Positions 56,290-64,000 of a stretch of 64,000 nt of DNA are shown here, in pieces. The notes beneath the pieces are model-generated. The model was given only the letters and a program-made list of their open reading frames with translations, did no database searches and was not told where the DNA came from. Each line of letters begins with the position of its first letter. The first letter of the stretch is position 1. The stretch lies in contig JABGRK010000009.1 in the NCBI GenBank assembly GCA_018648325.1, forward strand, positions 1-64,000. Direction: 5' to 3'. Position numbers and translations under genes: made by a program. This DNA is from Chloroflexota bacterium (lineage in GTDB: Bacteria; Chloroflexota; Dehalococcoidia; JABGRK01).

Positions 56290-56318
56290 ATTTTACCACT
56301 GCCCATTTTACTTGTCGA
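56290..56318 (-). promoter_or_regulatory. Promoter of mnmG, leaderless
   Basis: Minus strand TCGACA (56318-56313), 17 nt, TAAAAT (56295-56290), then 7 nt to the ATG. Confidence 0.65.
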
Positions 56319-56323
56319 TTCAA

Positions 56324-56352
56324 TTGACAAACCACCAGCGGTATTCTATAGT
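56324..56352 (+). promoter_or_regulatory. Promoter of glnA
   Basis: TTGACA (56324-56329), 17 nt, TATAGT (56347-56352). Predicted start near 56359, giving a leader of about 45 nt with GAGGTG before the GTG. Confidence 0.8.
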
Positions 56353-56403
56353 TTTTCAAGGATATCGGCCTATAAACCGAATTAAATATACGAGGTGAAC
56401 GAC

Positions 56404-57738
56404 GTGACCAGTCAAGCTAAAGAAAATGTTCTAAGACAGGTTAAAGAAAATAACGTAAGATTTGTCAGGCTCTGGTTCACCGACATTTTAGGGTTTTTGA
56501 AGAGCTTCTCGGTATCCGTTTCCGAGCTTGAAACAGCCCTTGAAAGCGGAATGGGATTTGACGGATCCTCCGTTGAAGGATTTGCCAGAATCGATGAGAG
56601 CGATATGATTGCCATGCCCGATCCATCGACATTCACCATATTCCCCGTGGAATGGAGCACACCGGAAAGCGTTGAGGCCAGAATGTTCTGCGATATCCAA
56701 AATCCAGGCGGACAGCCATTTGACGGAGACCCCAGGTACATCCTAAAAAACAACCTCAAAAGAGCTGCTGACATGGGTTATACCTTTAATGTAGGGCCAG
56801 AACTTGAGTTTTTCTACTACAAAGATTCAGAGAGCACCGTTGGCCTTGATAATGGCGGGTACTTTGACTTGACACCTCTTGATATGGCAAACGATCTGAG
56901 AAGGAATACCGTACTGGCACTTGAGGGACTTGGTGTGCAGGTTGAGTTCAGCCATCACGAGGTTGCCCCCAGCCAGCACGAAATTGACATGAAGTACGCC
57001 GACGCCCTTACCATGGCCGACACCATTATGACCTATCGGCTGGTAGTTAAAGAAATTGCACTGCAACACGGTGCATATGCCACTTTCATGCCCAAGCCAC
57101 AAGGCAGCGAAAACGGCAGTGGCATGCACGTACACCAGTCTCTGTTTAAAGGCAATCGTAACGCTTTTTTTGATAAAGACGCGGAAGGTCATCTGTCCCT
57201 CATTGCTAAACAGTACATTGCCGGTATAATGAGACATGCACCGGAGATTACCGCCATAACCAACCAGTGGGTTAATTCATACAAACGACTGGTTCCCGGA
57301 TATGAAGCGCCGGTATATGTATCATGGGCACAACGCAATCGATCCGATCTGGTAAGAGTGCCTATGTATAAACCGGGCAATGAAAAAGCTACCAGGATGG
57401 AACTGCGCTCTCCCGACCCGGCCTGCAACCCATACTTAACGTTTGCAGTTATGTTGGCCGCCGGTCTTGAAGGAATCGAGAACAAGTACGAACTGCCGGA
57501 GCCGATAGAGGAAAACATATATGAGATGGGTGAAGATAAGAGAAACGAACTGGGTATCGTAACGTTGCCAGGCACTTTGGATGAAGCGATTGAGATTTTA
57601 GAGCAGAGTGAGCTGGTAAGAAAATGCCTGGGCGATCATATTTTTTATACCTTCATAAAGAACAAAAAGATGGAATGCGAGGACTATAGAAAACAGGTAA
57701 CCGATTACGAACTAAAGAAATATCTACCAATTCTATAG
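56404..57738 (+). CDS. glnA: Glutamine synthetase type I
   Basis: Makes glutamine from glutamate and ammonia with ATP. 444 residues from GTG 56404, typical of the shorter GSI-alpha form. FDGSSVEGFARIDESDM, VGPELEFF, HHEVAPSQHEIDMKYADAL and NGSGMHVHQSL are conserved. I see no adenylylation-site loop typical of GSI-beta, which fits feedback rather than adenylylation control. GAGGTG is 6 nt before the GTG; a GTG 9 nt upstream overlaps that site. nadE follows 9 nt later. Confidence 0.96.
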   Translation: MTSQAKENVLRQVKENNVRFVRLWFTDILGFLKSFSVSVSELETALESGMGFDGSSVEGFARIDESDMIAMPDPSTFTIFPVEWSTPESVEARMFCDIQNPGGQPFDGDPRYILKNNLKRAADMGYTFNVGPELEFFYYKDSESTVGLDNGGYFDLTPLDMANDLRRNTVLALEGLGVQVEFSHHEVAPSQHEIDMKYADALTMADTIMTYRLVVKEIALQHGAYATFMPKPQGSENGSGMHVHQSLFKGNRNAFFDKDAEGHLSLIAKQYIAGIMRHAPEITAITNQWVNSYKRLVPGYEAPVYVSWAQRNRSDLVRVPMYKPGNEKATRMELRSPDPACNPYLTFAVMLAAGLEGIENKYELPEPIEENIYEMGEDKRNELGIVTLPGTLDEAIEILEQSELVRKCLGDHIFYTFIKNKKMECEDYRKQVTDYELKKYLPIL

Positions 57739-57747
57739 ACAATCATT

Positions 57748-58473
57748 ATGAAGGAACTAGCCGCAAAACTTAGCAACTGGATAAAAAAACAGGTAACCGA
57801 AGCCGGATGTCAGGGGGCAGTGCTGGGACTGAGTGGAGGCATTGACTCTGCAGTCGTTGCAGTGCTGTGCAAAAAGGCCTTTCCGCAAAACACTCTCGGC
57901 ATTTTAATGCCATGTCATTCTAACCAGCAGGACCATGACGACGGGATGGCGCTTGCCCAAAAGTTCGATATCGACAACGAAACCGTGGTTCTGGATGAGA
58001 TTTACGATGCAATGCTAAACAAGGTATCAAATAGGCAGGGTACAGATGAGAAGCTAGTTAAGCTTGCACAGGTCAACCTCAAACCGCGATTGCGCATGAC
58101 CACTGTTTATTACATGGCCAACCAGCTAAACTATCTGGTGGTGGGTACATCCAATAAAAGCGAACTTACCGTAGGATACTACACCAAGCACGGAGACGGT
58201 GCCTCGGATATCATCCCAATGGGCAATCTGGTAAAAAATCAGGTCAAGGAACTGGCGATATACCTGGGGGTCCCGCAGCAGATTATTGATAAACCACCTT
58301 CAGCCGGACTGTGGTCGGGGCAAACAGACGAGACGGAGATGGGCATTACCTACGACCAGCTTGATACGTACATTGCCTGCGGTGATGGTAACGAGGATGC
58401 CTGTACTCGCATAGATTCAATGGTAAGCAAAAGCGCACACAAACGCAAACCGGCGCCGGTTCCACCATTCTAG
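57748..58473 (+). CDS. nadE: NAD synthetase (ammonia-dependent type)
   Basis: Converts deamido-NAD to NAD. 241 residues, with the PP-loop LSGGIDSAVV (28-37), NLKPRLRMTTVYYMANQLNYLVVGTSNKSE and AGLWSGQTDETEMG. There is no glutaminase domain, so it must use free ammonia or an external donor; its position right after glnA is interesting in that light. No Shine-Dalgarno is seen before the ATG; TATAGA lies 8 nt upstream. Its stop abuts the convergent HNH stop. Confidence 0.95.
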   Translation: MKELAAKLSNWIKKQVTEAGCQGAVLGLSGGIDSAVVAVLCKKAFPQNTLGILMPCHSNQQDHDDGMALAQKFDIDNETVVLDEIYDAMLNKVSNRQGTDEKLVKLAQVNLKPRLRMTTVYYMANQLNYLVVGTSNKSELTVGYYTKHGDGASDIIPMGNLVKNQVKELAIYLGVPQQIIDKPPSAGLWSGQTDETEMGITYDQLDTYIACGDGNEDACTRIDSMVSKSAHKRKPAPVPPF

Positions 58474-58983
58474 CTACTGAAAGCCCTGTGTATACTTTTT
58501 CCACTCATACCTGATATCCATATAGGGATAAACCATGTGGTGAATGCCATTGCGGGGTTGCGACGGCTTTTTAAGAAGCTTCATCCCCACTTCAGCGGGA
58601 GTATTACCAGCCTTTTTATAGTTGCACTTTTTACAGGCGCTGGTTACGTTATCCCAGGTATGCTGTCCACCACGGTGACGTGGGATGATATGATCCAAAG
58701 TGAGTTCGTGCATCTGTTTACCGCAGTACTGACACTTATACCCATCACGAATAAAAACCTCTCGCCGGGTGAGCCTGCGCTTTATCCACGGACGATAAAT
58801 ACTGTGATGTAAGCGTATAACAGAGGGGATAGTTAGCGAGATAGAAAAACTGTTTAGCTGCCCACGACCGTTTTCTAAAACTTCGGCCTTGCCACACCAA
58901 ACCAGTATCACGGCACGATGCATATTGCAAACGTTAAGCGGCTCATAGTTTTGGTTTAGCACTAGAACCGCAGAATTAACCAT
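58474..58983 (-). CDS. HNH endonuclease family protein
   Basis: 169 residues. The C-terminal HNH domain has Cys84-x2-Cys87, the catalytic Asp97-His98 (LTLDHIIPRHRGG), Asn112 in WDNV and Cys117-x2-Cys120, giving a zinc-stabilised HNH fold. The N-terminal LVLNQNYEPLNVCNMHRAVILVW is the usual extension in free-standing bacterial HNH proteins. Not linked to an intron, phage or methylase here, so its role is unclear. It is followed on the same strand by no close gene and preceded by cvpA. Confidence 0.9.
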   Translation of the reverse strand: MVNSAVLVLNQNYEPLNVCNMHRAVILVWCGKAEVLENGRGQLNSFSISLTIPSVIRLHHSIYRPWIKRRLTRREVFIRDGYKCQYCGKQMHELTLDHIIPRHRGGQHTWDNVTSACKKCNYKKAGNTPAEVGMKLLKKPSQPRNGIHHMVYPYMDIRYEWKKYTQGFQ

Positions 58984-58989
58984 TGATAA

Positions 58990-59517
58990 CTACCACTTAG
59001 CAAAATGGTTTTTAACGGTAGTTATCCAACCTTGGTCCGTAGTTGCCGGAATATTATCTGCCATCCAACTAGCTATTGGTTTAAGCGCACGTGAGGCAAT
59101 CTCTGAGTTTTCTACATGACCTTCTGCCCCTATACTAAACAAAAAAACGACTGCTGCACAACAAATTATACCACCAAGTAACACTCCTATGGCAAATCCA
59201 CCCAGCCTATCGATTGGCCCAAAAAAACCAATCTCTTTAAGCTTGGCAGCGTATTTGCCTAAATACCAGATAATGATTACCGTTACAAGAATAATAATTG
59301 CCCAAGTAATGGCATCGGCCAGACCATCGCTGGATAGCCAATTTCGCATCGTCCATTCCGATATCTGAGCGGCAAACTTGATACTAAGGAAGATACCTAA
59401 AAACATTCCAAGTAGGAAGAAAAACGATTTAATAAGTCCCATTTTAAATCCGGTAACACCAAACAGTAATGCAACAATGACAATAACAGCATCCAGCCAA
59501 AAATTTAAAGCACCCAC
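58990..59517 (-). CDS. CvpA family membrane protein
   Basis: 175 residues with four hydrophobic helices; LDAVIVIVALLFGVTGFKMGLIKSFFFLLGMFLGIFLS near the start and GFFGPIDRLGGFAIGVLLGGIICCA match the CvpA (colicin V production) family. Family members are of unsettled function, often linked to envelope processes. GTG start has AGGGGG upstream at 8 nt. It is 6 nt upstream of the HNH gene. Confidence 0.85.
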   Translation of the reverse strand: MGALNFWLDAVIVIVALLFGVTGFKMGLIKSFFFLLGMFLGIFLSIKFAAQISEWTMRNWLSSDGLADAITWAIIILVTVIIIWYLGKYAAKLKEIGFFGPIDRLGGFAIGVLLGGIICCAAVVFLFSIGAEGHVENSEIASRALKPIASWMADNIPATTDQGWITTVKNHFAKW

Positions 59518-59677
59518 CTATTTACCCCCTGTTCAATTCCATACGATTATCCTTGTATTATAACACGTAAACCCCAGTTCAACCTGAACTAAATCAACAA
59601 AAACCTAACAGCAAGCCACATAAATAAGCGCCGCACCGCCTCTACTTTGGGATTTTAGCACCAATGTTCATTTTCTG

Positions 59678-62128
59678 TCAATTAGAACCAGTTTTAGTTA
59701 CCATTTTCTTCTTGCCAAAAGATAGCGAGCCATCCTTCAACCGAACTATAGCATAATCTCCTGCCTTAAACTCCCCAGCAAGTATTCTTTTTGACAGCGG
59801 ATTTTCAACCTGCCTCTGGATAGTTCTGCGCAACGGTCTTGCCCCAAAAGCAGCATCGAATCCCTCTTTGGCCAGCCATGACTTGACCTCATCGGTAAGC
59901 TCCACGGTTATCTCGCGATCTGCCAGTCTCTGTTTCACATCATCCATCAGCAGATCAACGATCTGTTTTATCTGATCTTCAGTGAGCGGCTCAAATATGA
60001 TGATCTCGTCGATTCTATTAATAAACTCAGGCCTGAAGGTCTGTTTTATAGCGCCCTCTATTGATGATTTAAGTCGCTGCTTCTCGCTTGATGACATCTG
60101 TTCCTGAGCAAAACCAATAGACTGGCGCTGCATATCACCGGTACCAAGGTTACTGGTCATAATAATAACGGTATTCTTGAAATCCACAGTACGGCCATGC
60201 CCGTCCGTAAGTCTGCCATCCTCCAGAATCTGCAGCAGTACGTTGAAAACATCGGGATGGGCCTTCTCCACCTCATCAAAAAGGATCACGCGATATGGGC
60301 GGCGGCGTATCAGTTCGGTAAGCTGGCCGCCCTCATCGTATCCAATATATCCAGGAGGTGCTCCTATAAGACGGGACACGGTGTGTTTCTCCATGTACTC
60401 AGACATGTCCACCCTGACCATCGCCTCCTCATCATCAAAAAGAAACTGCGCCAGAGCCCGGGCCAACTCTGTTTTACCCACACCAGTTGGACCCAGAAAA
60501 ATGAAACTGCCTATAGGTCTTTTCGGATCCTTAAGGCCAGATCGAGCTCGCCTGATAGCATCAGAGATGGCAACGATTGCCTCATCCTGCCCGATTACAC
60601 GCTCATGCAGGCGTTCTTCCATTTCCAACAGTTTTTCGACCTCTCCTTCAAGCATTCGGCTAACAGGTATACCAGTCCACTTGGAGACCAGTTCAGCGAT
60701 ATCTTCTTCATCAACAACACCATCGATCTTCTCATCCCTGGTCCAGTTTGACCTAGCAGCGTTGTATTCACCCTCCATCTGGATTCTTTGTGTTCTCCAC
60801 TCGGCAGCAGCTTCATAATCGCCACGTTGCGATGCAGCTTCCTCTTCATTACTGAGTTGTTGAAGCTCCCGCTCCAGTGATTTAACCTCAGGTGGAGCGC
60901 TTTCAGCATCAATTCTCAGTTTTGATGAAGCCTCATCTATCAAATCAATTGCCTTATCTGGCAAAAACCTGTCGGAGATATAACGATCGCCAAGTCGAGC
61001 CGCAGCATCCAGCGCCGAGTCCTCAATCTTAATCTTGTGATGAGCTTCATATCTGGGACGCAGGCCATGAAGCATCTCTATGGTATCTTCTACACTGGGT
61101 TCTCCAACCATAACCGGCTGGAAACGGCGTTCCAGAGCCGCATCCTTTTCAATGTGCTGCCTGAACTCGTTAAGAGTGGTTGCTCCCACACACTGAAGTT
61201 CTCCTCGAGCAAGAGCAGGTTTAAGCATATTGGATGCGTCAACAGAGCCTTCAGCAGCTCCTGCACCAACCACAGTGTGCAGTTCGTCAATAAACAGTAC
61301 AATATCACCCTGTGCCCGACGAATCTCATCCATAACTGCCTTAAGACGCTCCTCAAACTCACCGCGGAACTTACTACCGGCAACAAGTGCACCCATATCC
61401 AGCGCCAGCACTGTCCGGCCTTTAAGTGAATCGGGAACATCTTCAGATACAATCTTCTGTGCAAGTCCCTCAACAACAGCGGTCTTGCCAACTCCAACCT
61501 CACCAATAATCACCGGGTTGTTCTTCGTACGGCGGGTAAGTACCTGCATTACCCTCTTTATTTCATTATCGCGCCCAATGACCGGATCAAGCTTGCCGGC
61601 ACGCGCCATTGCGGTAAGATCACGGCTATATTTCTCCAATGCGCCATATTTGCTCTCAGCTCTGGCATCCGTAACACGTTGAGAACCGCGTATCTCCTGC
61701 AACGCCTTATACACCTTCTCTTGATCAATACCAAAATCACGCAGAATAATTGCCAACTGCCCATCGCGCTCTGTGCTGATAGCAATCAACATATGCTCTA
61801 TGCCGATAAACTCATCTTTGAGTCTCTCAGCCTCAGCCCTGCCATCCTGAAACAGACGAGCTGTACGCGGAGTAGCATATAACTGCGTATTACTATAATC
61901 GACATCCACCTTGGGAGCCTCTGCCAATACATCTTCAACCCGCCTTTTAACGTAATCAACGTTAACGCCAAGTTTTTTTAATATATCGCGAGTGAGACCA
62001 CCCTCCTGCTGCAACAGAGCAAGCAGAATATGCTCTACATCCCATTGAGAGTGCATATACTGCCGGACTATCTCTTGCGAGGCGGACAGCACCTCCTGCG
62101 CTTTTTCTGTAAATTTATCCTGTTTCAT
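59678..62128 (-). CDS. ClpC-like AAA+ unfoldase of the HspR operon
   Basis: 816 residues. Two Clp_N repeats (about 1-145), NBD1 with Walker A GEVGVGKT and [13 protein letters not shown], a short UVR-like middle segment ([22 protein letters not shown]), NBD2 with GPTGVGKT and [16 protein letters not shown], and the C-terminal D2 domain. A short middle domain of about 60 residues, not the roughly 120-residue coiled coil of ClpB, makes it ClpC-like, although the dnaJ-hspR neighbour is often clpB. AGGAG precedes the ATG by 7 nt. It is the last gene of the dnaJ-hspR-clp operon. Confidence 0.93.
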   Translation of the reverse strand: MKQDKFTEKAQEVLSASQEIVRQYMHSQWDVEHILLALLQQEGGLTRDILKKLGVNVDYVKRRVEDVLAEAPKVDVDYSNTQLYATPRTARLFQDGRAEAERLKDEFIGIEHMLIAISTERDGQLAIILRDFGIDQEKVYKALQEIRGSQRVTDARAESKYGALEKYSRDLTAMARAGKLDPVIGRDNEIKRVMQVLTRRTKNNPVIIGEVGVGKTAVVEGLAQKIVSEDVPDSLKGRTVLALDMGALVAGSKFRGEFEERLKAVMDEIRRAQGDIVLFIDELHTVVGAGAAEGSVDASNMLKPALARGELQCVGATTLNEFRQHIEKDAALERRFQPVMVGEPSVEDTIEMLHGLRPRYEAHHKIKIEDSALDAAARLGDRYISDRFLPDKAIDLIDEASSKLRIDAESAPPEVKSLERELQQLSNEEEAASQRGDYEAAAEWRTQRIQMEGEYNAARSNWTRDEKIDGVVDEEDIAELVSKWTGIPVSRMLEGEVEKLLEMEERLHERVIGQDEAIVAISDAIRRARSGLKDPKRPIGSFIFLGPTGVGKTELARALAQFLFDDEEAMVRVDMSEYMEKHTVSRLIGAPPGYIGYDEGGQLTELIRRRPYRVILFDEVEKAHPDVFNVLLQILEDGRLTDGHGRTVDFKNTVIIMTSNLGTGDMQRQSIGFAQEQMSSSEKQRLKSSIEGAIKQTFRPEFINRIDEIIIFEPLTEDQIKQIVDLLMDDVKQRLADREITVELTDEVKSWLAKEGFDAAFGARPLRRTIQRQVENPLSKRILAGEFKAGDYAIVRLKDGSLSFGKKKMVTKTGSN

Positions 62129-62163
62129 AAATCAACTCCTAAAAGGTGTTAAAGAACGCTATA

Positions 62164-62481
62164 TTAGAAAGAACCGCGTCTCCTGAGCCGTTCTATCTCT
62201 TTTTCCATTGACTGTATTTGCTCTTCCATACGAGCAATATTTTCACTCATACGCAAAATCACATCTATGCCAGCCAGGTTTACACCCAGTTCATCCATAA
62301 ATGTTTTAACTTTGCGCAACCGCTCAATATCCTGTACAGAATAAAGCCTGATATTGCCTCCGGTGCGGGACGGTTCCACCAAACCCATTTTTTCATAATG
62401 GCGTAATGTGTGAGTTCCTACACCCAATATACCGGCGGCAACACTTATCACATAGCAGGGCTCGGTTTCATCTTTTCTCAT
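62164..62481 (-). CDS. hspR: MerR-type heat-shock repressor HspR
   Basis: 105 residues with an N-terminal HTH (VISVAAGILGVGTHTLRHYEKMGLVEPSRT) and a coiled-coil C-terminus. HspR represses heat-shock genes and is de-repressed when its co-repressor (usually DnaK) is busy. Location between dnaJ and a clp gene is the standard HspR layout. Start overlaps the dnaJ stop as TAATG. No cysteine-based sensor is apparent, apart from one N-terminal Cys. Confidence 0.92.
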   Translation of the reverse strand: MRKDETEPCYVISVAAGILGVGTHTLRHYEKMGLVEPSRTGGNIRLYSVQDIERLRKVKTFMDELGVNLAGIDVILRMSENIARMEEQIQSMEKEIERLRRRGSF

Positions 62482-63434
62482 TATTCTACACTCCCCTGCA
62501 GTTCGCGCAGTTTTTCAAAGAGCTGTTTTTCTTCATCCGTAATGTCCTTGGGAAGTACCACTTTAACTTTTGCCAGAAGATCACCGCGTGTCGTTTTTCC
62601 CAAATGAGGCATACCCTTACCCTTTAAACGAAATGACTTTCCGTTTTGAGTTAGAGGGGGAACTGTAAGAACAACGTTTTTATCCAGAGTTGCAACATTA
62701 ATCTCTCCACCAAGAACAGCTGTAGTTAGTGGAATCGGCGCCTCTGTATGCAGATCATCAATCTTCCGCTGGAATCCGGAATGAGCTTTTACGGATACAA
62801 TAAGATACAGATCACCCGGCTTGCCTCCACCATATCCAGAACCTCCCTTGCCCGCTATACGAACTCTTGAGCCGCTCTTTACTCCCGCAGGGACCTTAAC
62901 CTCAAAACGATGAACCTGCCGAGTCAAACCTTGCCCGTTGCAGGCGTAACAACCATTTCCTGCACAACTAGGGCATTGATCATCCATTTGCAGTTGTATC
63001 AGTTCGGTTGTTCCGTTAAAAGCTTGTTTGAGTGTAACCTCAACAGGGTATTCCGCGTCTTGTCCACGCATCGACGTTCGATAGCCCCCTCTACCCCCAC
63101 CAAACAGATCACCAAAGACAGATTCAAACCCGCCTCCACCTCCAAAATCAAACGACTGACTCTGACGAGCAGACCTGTGACCACCACGCTGTTGTTCAAA
63201 CTGATCTGCGTGCTGCCAGTTATCCCCATAGCGGTCATACTTCTTGCGCTTCTGGGAATCAGAAAGCACCTCGTATGCCTCATTTACCTTTTTGAACTTG
63301 CCCTCGGCCGCTTTGTCTCCACTATTCACATCGGGGTGATGCTTACGCGCCATCTTGCGATAAGCCTGTTTTATCTGCTTATCGTTTGCATCCCTAGATA
63401 CACCGAGTACATGATAATAATCACTATTAGCCAT
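62481..63434 (-). CDS. DnaJ-like co-chaperone with reduced zinc finger
   Basis: 317 residues. The J domain (about 5-70) has HPD at 33-35, a Gly/Phe-rich region follows ([20 protein letters not shown]), then a short zinc-binding segment with only two CxxC pairs (Cys154/157 and Cys162/165) and the C-terminal substrate-binding domains. Standard DnaJ has four CxxCxGxG repeats, CbpA none, so this lies between the two. It stimulates DnaK. The ATG has AGGTGA at 5 nt. It is first in the heat-shock operon. Confidence 0.9.
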   Translation of the reverse strand: MANSDYYHVLGVSRDANDKQIKQAYRKMARKHHPDVNSGDKAAEGKFKKVNEAYEVLSDSQKRKKYDRYGDNWQHADQFEQQRGGHRSARQSQSFDFGGGGGFESVFGDLFGGGRGGYRTSMRGQDAEYPVEVTLKQAFNGTTELIQLQMDDQCPSCAGNGCYACNGQGLTRQVHRFEVKVPAGVKSGSRVRIAGKGGSGYGGGKPGDLYLIVSVKAHSGFQRKIDDLHTEAPIPLTTAVLGGEINVATLDKNVVLTVPPLTQNGKSFRLKGKGMPHLGKTTRGDLLAKVKVVLPKDITDEEKQLFEKLRELQGSVE

Positions 63435-63451
63435 TCAAATCACCTGTCTAC

Positions 63452-63481
63452 ATATTATCAAACTTAACAAGTTTTTGTCAA
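63452..63481 (-). promoter_or_regulatory. Promoter of dnaJ-hspR-clp with overlapping palindrome
   Basis: Minus strand TTGACA (63481-63476), 18 nt, TAATAT (63457-63452). The spacer holds a perfect 15 nt palindrome (63460-63474) that could be an HspR operator. Confidence 0.75.
63460..63474. repeat. Inverted repeat in the dnaJ promoter spacer
   Basis: AAACTT-AAC-AAGTTT, arms of 6 with a 3 nt centre. It is not the standard HAIR sequence (CTTGAGT-N7-ACTCAAG) but contains CTT and AAG half-site ends. Confidence 0.6.
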
Positions 63482-63501
63482 TTAATTATAGACTATTGTA
63501 T

Positions 63502-63516
63502 CATATTACTAATATG
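63502..63516. repeat. Second inverted repeat upstream of dnaJ
   Basis: CATATT-ACT-AATATG, arms of 6 with a 3 nt centre. Its centre is 42 bp from that of the promoter repeat. Confidence 0.4.
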
Positions 63517-63614
63517 GCACCTATGATCAGCCTATTACACTAATAATAATGTATTAATTTCCATAGTACATATATGAACTGTAGATACCATGGGGATAGC
63601 GATAACCAACGTAT

Positions 63615-63650
63615 AAAAGAAAGGAGGCCGGATTATTAAATCCAGCCCCC
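63615..63650 (-). terminator. Rho-independent terminator of the edge gene
   Basis: Minus strand GGGGGCTGGATT pairs with AATCCGGCCTCC (two G-U pairs) around a 4 nt loop, followed by TTTCTTTT. It lies downstream of the membrane protein at the right edge. Confidence 0.85.
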
Positions 63651-63697
63651 CTACGAAAATACTATATTCAATTATCAAGACCATTTGCTAAAAAGTA

Positions 63698-64000
63698 TCA
63701 GTCCTCTTTCTTGGCAATGCCACCTATTAAGCCGCCGACAGCACCAAATATTGCGAGTGCAATCACAATAAACCAGTACTCGCCCTTTAAAGTATCAACA
63801 AGCCCCTGGTTTTCAACCAAGCTCAGGGCAGCACCAGACATCGTTCTGATTAATTGATCATACGCGTCTTGCCCTCCGCCCAATATATTGGTCCCGCTCG
63901 GTAAGTATTTGAGAACTGCGCCTACTATGGCACTAGCACCAGCTCCAGCAAAAAGGCCTTTCATTGGGCTACGAGTGGCCATGCCGGCTACTACCGCTGC
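63698..64000 (-). CDS. Small Gly/Ala-rich membrane protein, partial at window edge
   Basis: From the in-frame ATG at 63982 there are 94 residues, but the frame stays open to the window edge (AAVVAG before the Met), so the gene probably begins beyond 64000. Two or three hydrophobic segments are visible (GLFAGAGASAIVGAVLKYLP, YWFIVIALAIFGAVGGLIGGIA) and a basic/acidic end KKED. No family recognised. It is transcribed towards the terminator at 63615-63650. Confidence 0.65.
   Translation of the reverse strand, partial: AAVVAGMATRSPMKGLFAGAGASAIVGAVLKYLPSGTNILGGGQDAYDQLIRTMSGAALSLVENQGLVDTLKGEYWFIVIALAIFGAVGGLIGGIAKKED

Noticed and set aside
58474-58983. HNH gene as part of a mobile intron or homing element
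   Set aside because: No intron structure, terminal repeats or interrupted host gene nearby; the neighbouring genes are intact.
60177-60818. 213-residue plus-strand ORF opposite the clp gene
   Set aside because: Exactly antisense to the conserved ClpC-like coding sequence, Ser/Arg-rich with no family resemblance and no ribosome site; a shadow ORF.

Overview
The window reads as one contiguous stretch of an ordinary bacterial chromosome. It is densely packed, with many 1-14 nt gene overlaps, and I see no rRNA, CRISPR, insertion sequence or prophage. The gene content suggests a strictly anaerobic or anaerobe-like bacterium, most likely a Chloroflexota relative of Dehalococcoidia. The reasons are a dnaJ-hspR-clp heat-shock operon, an rpoB-rpoC pair with a long RpoC, a benzoyl-CoA-reductase/2-hydroxyacyl-CoA-dehydratase-type cluster with its radical-generating ATPases, several Fe-S and radical-SAM proteins, and DUF362. 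The lineage call is inference from content; no 16S gene is present.

Region by region. 1-7.7 kb (minus): tRNA-Glu(CTC) and tRNA-Gln(CTG) next to gltX, then DUF362, rluD-like, lspA, an alpha/beta hydrolase, rarA and two TPR proteins, read as one long unidirectional run. 7.7-17.6 kb (minus): rpoB-rpoC behind a strong promoter and a structured leader and ended by a clear terminator, with a crotonase and a metallophosphoesterase upstream. 17.7-19.9 kb (plus): thiL-tsaE-tsaB. 19.9-22.5 kb (minus): a HEPN-like protein, a C45 acyltransferase/peptidase and a PfkB kinase. 22.6-24.1 kb (plus): a D-2-hydroxyacid dehydrogenase and ndk. 24.1-25.6 kb (minus): coaE-nudix-rsfS. 25.7-31.9 kb (plus): valS, DUF503, an MrfA-like helicase and a tandem universal stress protein. 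32-34.9 kb: an Fe-S uracil-DNA-glycosylase-like protein, then an ACR3-type arsenite exporter surrounded by small proteins. 35-42 kb (plus): SDR, DegV, two BcrB/C-like subunits, two BcrA/D-like ATPases, plsX and an acyl carrier protein. 42-45 kb (plus): a membrane protein/XRE pair and an ABC exporter. 45-51 kb (minus): MBL hydrolase, CorA, tilS, an atypical radical-SAM-like protein and a CoA-transferase. 51-54.4 kb (plus): B12/radical SAM, yggS, proC. 54.4-59.5 kb: mnmG divergent from glnA-nadE, then HNH and CvpA. 59.7-63.4 kb (minus): dnaJ-hspR-clp. The right edge cuts a small membrane protein.

The most unusual signals are these. (1) Several genes have a sigma-70 type -10 box only 6-10 nt before the start codon and no Shine-Dalgarno, which predicts leaderless mRNAs; other genes have classic GGAGG sites. 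(2) A four-subunit Bcr/Bzd-like operon lies between an SDR/DegV pair and lipid genes. (3) The rpoB leader has a pseudoknot-like topology. (4) tsaE has no ATG/GTG/TTG start available. (5) A radical-SAM-like protein has a displaced cysteine motif. (6) DnaJ has half of the usual zinc finger, in an operon whose Clp ATPase is ClpC-like by its short middle domain. Function calls rest on motifs read by eye; no database search was possible.
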